A stretch of DNA of 9,659 nt, from positions 1-9,659 of the forward strand of contig URRT01000070.1 of assembly GCA_900550355.1 (NCBI GenBank). The letters run 5' to 3'. Origin of the DNA: an uncultured Collinsella sp. (GTDB lineage Bacteria > Actinomycetota > Coriobacteriia > Coriobacteriales > Coriobacteriaceae). Position 1 is the first letter of the stretch. Every line of letters begins with the position of its first letter. The notes beneath the pieces are model-generated. The model saw nothing but the letters and a program-made list of their open reading frames with translations. It ran no database searches and was not told the origin of the DNA. The translations under genes were made by a program, and so were the position numbers. Shown piece after piece: positions 6,806 through 9,659 of this stretch.

Positions 6806-8149
6806 ATGGCCAGTGACAACGGAAAGAGCTTCCTCGACAAGTTTGCCGAGGTCTCTGCGAAGGTGGGAAACCAGGTTCACCTGCGTTCCCTGCGTGACGC
6901 CTTCGCGACCATCACGCCGCTCTATATCCTTGCGGGTATCGCGGTTCTTATTAACAACGTCGTGTTCCCTCTGTTCCCGCTCGATGCGGCGGGCCTTGCC
7001 AACCTTCAGACGTGGGGCTCGGCAATTACGCTGGGCACCCTCAACGTCTCTGCCATTATCTTGGCCGGATTGATTGGCTACAGCCTCGCCAAGAACAAGC
7101 GTTTCGATAACCCGCTCGCTTGCGTGGTCGTCGCCATCTCTGCCTTCGTCATCATGATGCCGCAGCAGATCACCGCCTCGCTTGCCGCCACGAGCCCACT
7201 GCTCACCGACAAGATCACCTCCGCCGAGGTCACGGGCGCCCTTTCGACTGCCAACACCGGCACCAACGGTCTGTTCTCGGCTATTATCATCGCCCTGCTT
7301 TCCGTCTCGCTCTTCATCAAGATTTCTGGCGTCGAGAAGCTCAAGGTTAAGCTGGGCGAGGGCGTGCCTCCCGCGGTCTCCAACTCCTTCAACGTCATGA
7401 TTCCGATGCTGCTTAACCTCGCGGTCTTCGCTCTTGCCGCAGCCCTGCTCGCCGTGTGCGCCGGCACCGATCTGTGCACCATCATCTCCACGTGCATCTC
7501 CAACCCGCTCAAGAGCATCATGAACGCCGGTCCGTGGGCTGTTATCCTCATCTACACCCTTGCTAACCTGCTGTTCTGCGTCGGTATTCACCAGTCCACC
7601 ATCTCTGGCGCTACCGTCGAGCCGATCCTGACCATGCTCATCGTCGACAACATGGCTACCTTTGCCGCCGGTGGCACCATCCAGCCCGATCACTACATGA
7701 ACATGCAGATCGTTAACAGCTTCGCCCTCATCGGCGGCTCGGGCTGCACCCTCATGCTCCTGCTCGACACGCTCCTGTTCTCCAAGAACAAGGCTTCCGA
7801 GACCGTTTCCAAGATGGCTATCCTGCCTGGTCTGTTCAACATCAACGAGCCGGTTATCTACGGTTACCCCATCGTGTACAACCTGCCGCTCATGATCCCG
7901 TTCGTTCTTCTTCCCGATCTGTTCATCGGCATCACCTATGGCCTTACCTGCGCAGGCATCATCAGCCCCTGCATCGCCCAGGTGCCCTGGACCATGCCTC
8001 CCGTCATCAATGCCCTGCTCGCTACGGGCTTTGACTGGCGCGCCGGCGTGTGGCAGGCTATCGAGATTGTCATTGGCATGGCCGTCTACCTGCCCTTTAT
8101 GAAGATTTCCGAGAAGGCAATCGCCAAGCAGGAGGCTTTCGCCGAGTAG
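6806..8149 (+). CDS. PTS system EIIC, lactose/cellobiose family (ChbC/GmuC-like)
   Basis: A 447-aa integral membrane permease that moves the sugar across the membrane while EIIB phosphorylates it. Many hydrophobic segments are visible (for example about 34-57, 80-95, 104-120, 156-172, 197-220, 244-262, 302-325, 360-390), consistent with about ten membrane helices. The family substrate residues can be placed: H262 in FCVGIHQS and E348 in FNINEPVIYG, equivalent to the conserved His and Glu of ChbC structures. Length is normal. The ATG at 6806 follows AGGAG at 6796-6800. It sits between GH1 and EIIB on the same strand; a 161-base gap with a strong hairpin separates it from EIIB. Family members carry cellobiose, chitobiose, lactose or manno-oligosaccharides, so the family alone does not fix the substrate. 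Confidence 0.95.
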   Translation: MASDNGKSFLDKFAEVSAKVGNQVHLRSLRDAFATITPLYILAGIAVLINNVVFPLFPLDAAGLANLQTWGSAITLGTLNVSAIILAGLIGYSLAKNKRFDNPLACVVVAISAFVIMMPQQITASLAATSPLLTDKITSAEVTGALSTANTGTNGLFSAIIIALLSVSLFIKISGVEKLKVKLGEGVPPAVSNSFNVMIPMLLNLAVFALAAALLAVCAGTDLCTIISTCISNPLKSIMNAGPWAVILIYTLANLLFCVGIHQSTISGATVEPILTMLIVDNMATFAAGGTIQPDHYMNMQIVNSFALIGGSGCTLMLLLDTLLFSKNKASETVSKMAILPGLFNINEPVIYGYPIVYNLPLMIPFVLLPDLFIGITYGLTCAGIISPCIAQVPWTMPPVINALLATGFDWRAGVWQAIEIVIGMAVYLPFMKISEKAIAKQEAFAE

Positions 8150-8178
8150 AACGCCTAACGTTCGTCCCTTTCACCTTT

Positions 8179-8209
8179 GCGGGCGCCGGTACGCGGTGCC
8201 GGTGCCCGC
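8179..8209 (+). other. Terminator-like hairpin between EIIC and EIIB, lacking a T-tract
   Basis: A 14-bp stem (8179-8192 with 8196-8209) with loop GCG contains two G-U pairs in + RNA (G8185/T8203, T8190/G8198). The next bases are AGCTCTCTCCC, so no termination tract follows. GTCCCTTT (8164-8171) and GGGCGCCGG (8181-8189) recur in the same order at the real operon terminator (9002-9009 and 9013-9021). It may be a decayed terminator or a barrier that protects upstream mRNA. A second palindrome, CTGCGCG-C-CGCGCAG (8280-8294), precedes the EIIB ribosome site. Confidence 0.55.
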
Positions 8210-8310
8210 AGCTCTCTCCCTTGTGTAAAGATGCAGGGGGGTGGGCACAATAGCCGCAAGGAATAAAACCAGTTGTCGTCTGCGCGCCGCGCAGTTATAA
8301 GGAGGAAACC

Positions 8311-8613
8311 ATGAAGAAGATCATGCTCTGCTGCAATGCCGGTATGTCCACGAGCCTGCTGGTCCAGAAGATGCAGGCCGAGGTTGCAAACCGTGGTCTG
8401 GATATTGAGGTCGAGGCTCGTCCCATGAACGAGGCCCACGATCACCTGGACGAGTGCGACATGTTGCTGCTTGGTCCGCAGATCGGCTACACCAAGGGCG
8501 ATTTTGAGAAGGAGGCCGCCGGCCGCTTCCCGGTTGAGGTTATCAACATGGTCGACTACGGCCGCATGAACGCTGCCGGCATCATCGACCACTGCGTCAG
8601 CGTGATGGGCTAG
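8311..8613 (+). CDS. PTS system EIIB, lactose/cellobiose family (ChbB/GmuB-like)
   Basis: A 100-aa soluble phosphocarrier that takes phosphate from EIIA and passes it to the sugar bound by EIIC at the inner membrane face. The N-terminus MKKIMLCCNAGMSTSLLV holds the phosphorylation loop. By alignment with CxAGMSTS of ChbB the active residue is C8; C7 beside it is an extra cysteine. Length matches the family (about 100-106 aa). The start is certain: AAGGAGG at 8299-8305 lies five bases before the ATG. This is the best ribosome site in the operon, which suits high expression of a stoichiometric carrier. EIIA begins a few bases after its stop codon, so translation may be coupled. Confidence 0.95.
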   Translation: MKKIMLCCNAGMSTSLLVQKMQAEVANRGLDIEVEARPMNEAHDHLDECDMLLLGPQIGYTKGDFEKEAAGRFPVEVINMVDYGRMNAAGIIDHCVSVMG

Positions 8614-8622
8614 GTGCTCTGC

Positions 8623-8955
8623 ATGGAGGATATGAACGAACTGCAGATGACCTGCTTTGAGATCATCAGCTACGTCGGTACCGCCAAGAGCATGTACATC
8701 AATGCCGTGCAAAAGGCCAAGGAGGGCGATTTTGACGCCGCCGAGGAGCTTATCAAGCAGGGCGACGAGGCCTATAACGGTGGCCACGATGTTCACATGG
8801 GGCTTCTGAAGAAGGAGGCCAACGGCGAGCGTAACGGCGAGGCCCCGTTGATTTTGCTGCATGCCGAGGACCAGATGGCCGGCACCGAGACCATGCGCGT
8901 CATGGCGACGGAGCTCATCGAGGTTCACAAGCAGCTGCAGGCACTTCAGGCCTAG
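8623..8955 (+). CDS. PTS system EIIA, lactose/cellobiose family (ChbA/GmuA-like)
   Basis: A 110-aa soluble carrier that accepts phosphate from HPr and passes it to EIIB. It has the helical, charged composition of the trimeric LacA/ChbA family and the shared motif KAKEGDFDAAEELI (31-44). The phospho-histidine is H80 in LLHAEDQMAG, and D83 fits the conserved metal-binding Asp. Compared with the usual HxQDHLM the following residues differ: E82 replaces Gln and Q84 replaces His. Starts at GTG 8614, ATG 8623 and ATG 8632 share the frame. ATG 8623 is preferred: it leaves a usual-length leader, while GGAGG at 8625-8629 is only two bases from ATG 8632. No start has a strong ribosome site, so coupling to EIIB (9-base gap) is likely. 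Confidence 0.92.
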   Translation: MEDMNELQMTCFEIISYVGTAKSMYINAVQKAKEGDFDAAEELIKQGDEAYNGGHDVHMGLLKKEANGERNGEAPLILLHAEDQMAGTETMRVMATELIEVHKQLQALQA

Positions 8956-9013
8956 TCGGCGTTATCGCCGCGACGGACCGTGCGGTCCAACAGACAACAT
9001 AGTCCCTTTGACG

Positions 9014-9051
9014 GGCGCCGGGAGCCTCCGCCTCCCGGCGCCTTTATTTTT
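9014..9051 (+). terminator. Intrinsic terminator of the GH1-PTS operon
   Basis: A perfect 11-bp GC-rich stem GGCGCCGGGAG/CTCCCGGCGCC (9014-9024 with 9032-9042) with a 7-nt loop is followed at once by TTTATTTTT (9043-9051), 58 bases after the EIIA stop codon. This is the clearest Rho-independent terminator in the window and marks the 3' end of the operon, leaving the ROK gene to a separate promoter or to readthrough. Confidence 0.9.
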
Positions 9052-9103
9052 GGGGATGGTCTTGCGCGGCCTGTTGGGCAGCCAATTGCGTTACCCCAGA
9101 TAA

Positions 9104-9143
9104 AACCTGCCAAAACAAACCTGTCCCTTTTTGGTAGGTTTTT
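9104..9143 (+). repeat. Third copy of the dispersed repeat, forming a terminator-like hairpin
   Basis: Positions 9104-9127 match the right arm of the leader repeat (5224-5247) at 21 of 24 bases and the complement of its left arm (5187-5164) also at 21 of 24. Here no second full arm follows. Instead AACCTGCCAAAA (9104-9115) pairs with TTTTGGTAGGTT (9129-9140), one G-U pair (G9109/T9135), and a run of five T ends at 9143. The result looks like an intrinsic terminator upstream of the ROK gene, either a second stop for the PTS transcript or a control point for the kinase. Confidence 0.65.
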
Positions 9144-9146
9144 GCC

Positions 9147-9175
9147 TTGAGAGCGGTACCATACAGGCAATGTTT
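9147..9175 (+). promoter_or_regulatory. Weak candidate promoter for the ROK kinase
   Basis: TTGAGA (9147-9152) and AATGTT (9170-9175) are 17 bases apart, downstream of two terminator-like structures and upstream of the kinase. The -10 match is poor. The 8-bp palindrome GTTTAAAC (9172-9179) covers it and could be an operator. Confidence 0.25.
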
Positions 9176-9196
9176 AAACGAGAAAGGTGGGCTCCC

Positions 9197-9659
9197 ATGG
9201 AACCTAAGCAGTACTACATCGGCATCGACGTCGGCGGCACTTCGGTTAAGGAGGGCCTGTTCGACGAGGACGGCAACCTGCTTGCCAAGGCCAGCGTGCC
9301 CACGCCTCCTATCGTTGACGCTGCGGGCTTTGCCGCGGTGACCGAGGCTATCGACCAGGTGGTCGCCAAGGCACAGATTCCGCGTGCCTTTGTGGCGGGC
9401 ATTGGCCTGGCCGTTCCGTGTCCCATCCCGGCGTCGGGCGATGCCAAGGTCAAGGCCAACATTGCCATTAACCTGCCCGAGCTGAGGGTCGCCATTCAGA
9501 AGCACTGCCCCGATGCGGTCGTTAAGTATGAGAACGATGCCAACGCCGCTGCCATGGGCGAGGCCTGGCTCGGTTCTGCCAAGGGCGTGCAGAACGTGGT
9601 GATGGTCACCATCGGTACCGGCGTGGGCGGCGGCGTTATCGTTAACGGCGACGTGGTAT
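9197..9659 (+). CDS. ROK family sugar kinase, N-terminal 154 aa (3' end outside window)
   Basis: A cytoplasmic ATP-dependent hexose kinase of the ROK (repressor/ORF/kinase) family, cut off by the window end. The N-terminal phosphate motif IGIDVGGTSVKEG (8-20), the catalytic Asp D114 in ENDANAA and the glycine-rich VTIGTGVGGGVI (137-148) are present. It starts directly with the kinase fold and has no helix-turn-helix, so it is an enzyme and not a NagC/XylR-type repressor. The zinc-binding CxCGxxGC motif would lie beyond the window. The ATG at 9197 follows AAAGGTGG (9183-9190). Glucokinase is the default call; fructokinase or mannokinase is possible, as for GmuE of the Bacillus glucomannan operon. 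In context it would phosphorylate the free sugar left after GH1 cleavage. Confidence 0.9.
   Translation, partial: MEPKQYYIGIDVGGTSVKEGLFDEDGNLLAKASVPTPPIVDAAGFAAVTEAIDQVVAKAQIPRAFVAGIGLAVPCPIPASGDAKVKANIAINLPELRVAIQKHCPDAVVKYENDANAAAMGEAWLGSAKGVQNVVMVTIGTGVGGGVIVNGDVV

Noticed and set aside
9044..9505. Minus-strand frames over the start of the ROK gene and its upstream region
   Set aside because: They cross the operon terminator and the repeat, and the + strand shows the ROK signature motifs.

Overview
The window is GC-rich chromosomal DNA, probably from a gut Coriobacteriia species close to Collinsella. That placement is inferred from base composition, codon use, long antisense open frames caused by GC-rich third positions, and protein style; it was not tested by a search. 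No tRNA, rRNA, CRISPR array or transposase gene was seen.

Layout. (1) 72-2972: a complete PcrA/UvrD-type DNA helicase of 966 aa on the + strand, with a proline-rich N-terminus, an extra segment of about 90 residues before motif V and a C-terminal Tudor-like domain. (2) 2973-3253: a convergent gap holding a 130-bp structure with 30-bp inverted arms nested around a second hairpin, then an intrinsic terminator for the helicase and a 15-bp stem serving manA. (3) Minus strand: a GntR/HutC-family regulator (4980-4261) followed by a class I mannose-6-phosphate isomerase (4186-3254), probably one transcript. (4) 4981-5284: an AT-rich divergent control region with three copies of an 8-mer (TTACTTTT or its complement), then a hairpin-forming repeat in the leader of the rightward operon. 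(5) Plus strand: a GH1 phospho-glycosidase, then PTS EIIC, EIIB and EIIA of the lactose/cellobiose family, closed by a strong terminator at 9014-9051. (6) A ROK-family sugar kinase begins at 9197 and runs off the window.

How it works together (inference). The PTS imports and phosphorylates a beta-linked disaccharide, and the GH1 enzyme splits it into a sugar 6-phosphate and a free sugar. ManA converts mannose-6-phosphate to fructose-6-phosphate, the ROK kinase phosphorylates the free hexose, and the GntR protein senses an intermediate and controls both divergent transcripts. The gene set matches the Bacillus subtilis glucomannan operon gmuBACDREFG (EIIB, EIIA, EIIC, GH1, GntR, ROK, ManA) without the extracellular mannanase gmuG. 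A manno- or glucomanno-oligosaccharide substrate is therefore a better guess than plain cellobiose.

The less expected signals are the non-coding structures: the 30-bp nested inverted repeat behind pcrA, a 24-27-nt repeat present three times in both orientations (two copies facing each other upstream of GH1, one upstream of the kinase), and a terminator-like block shared by the gaps after EIIC and after EIIA. Nearly all imperfect pairs in these hairpins are G-U in the + strand RNA, which hints that the RNA fold matters.
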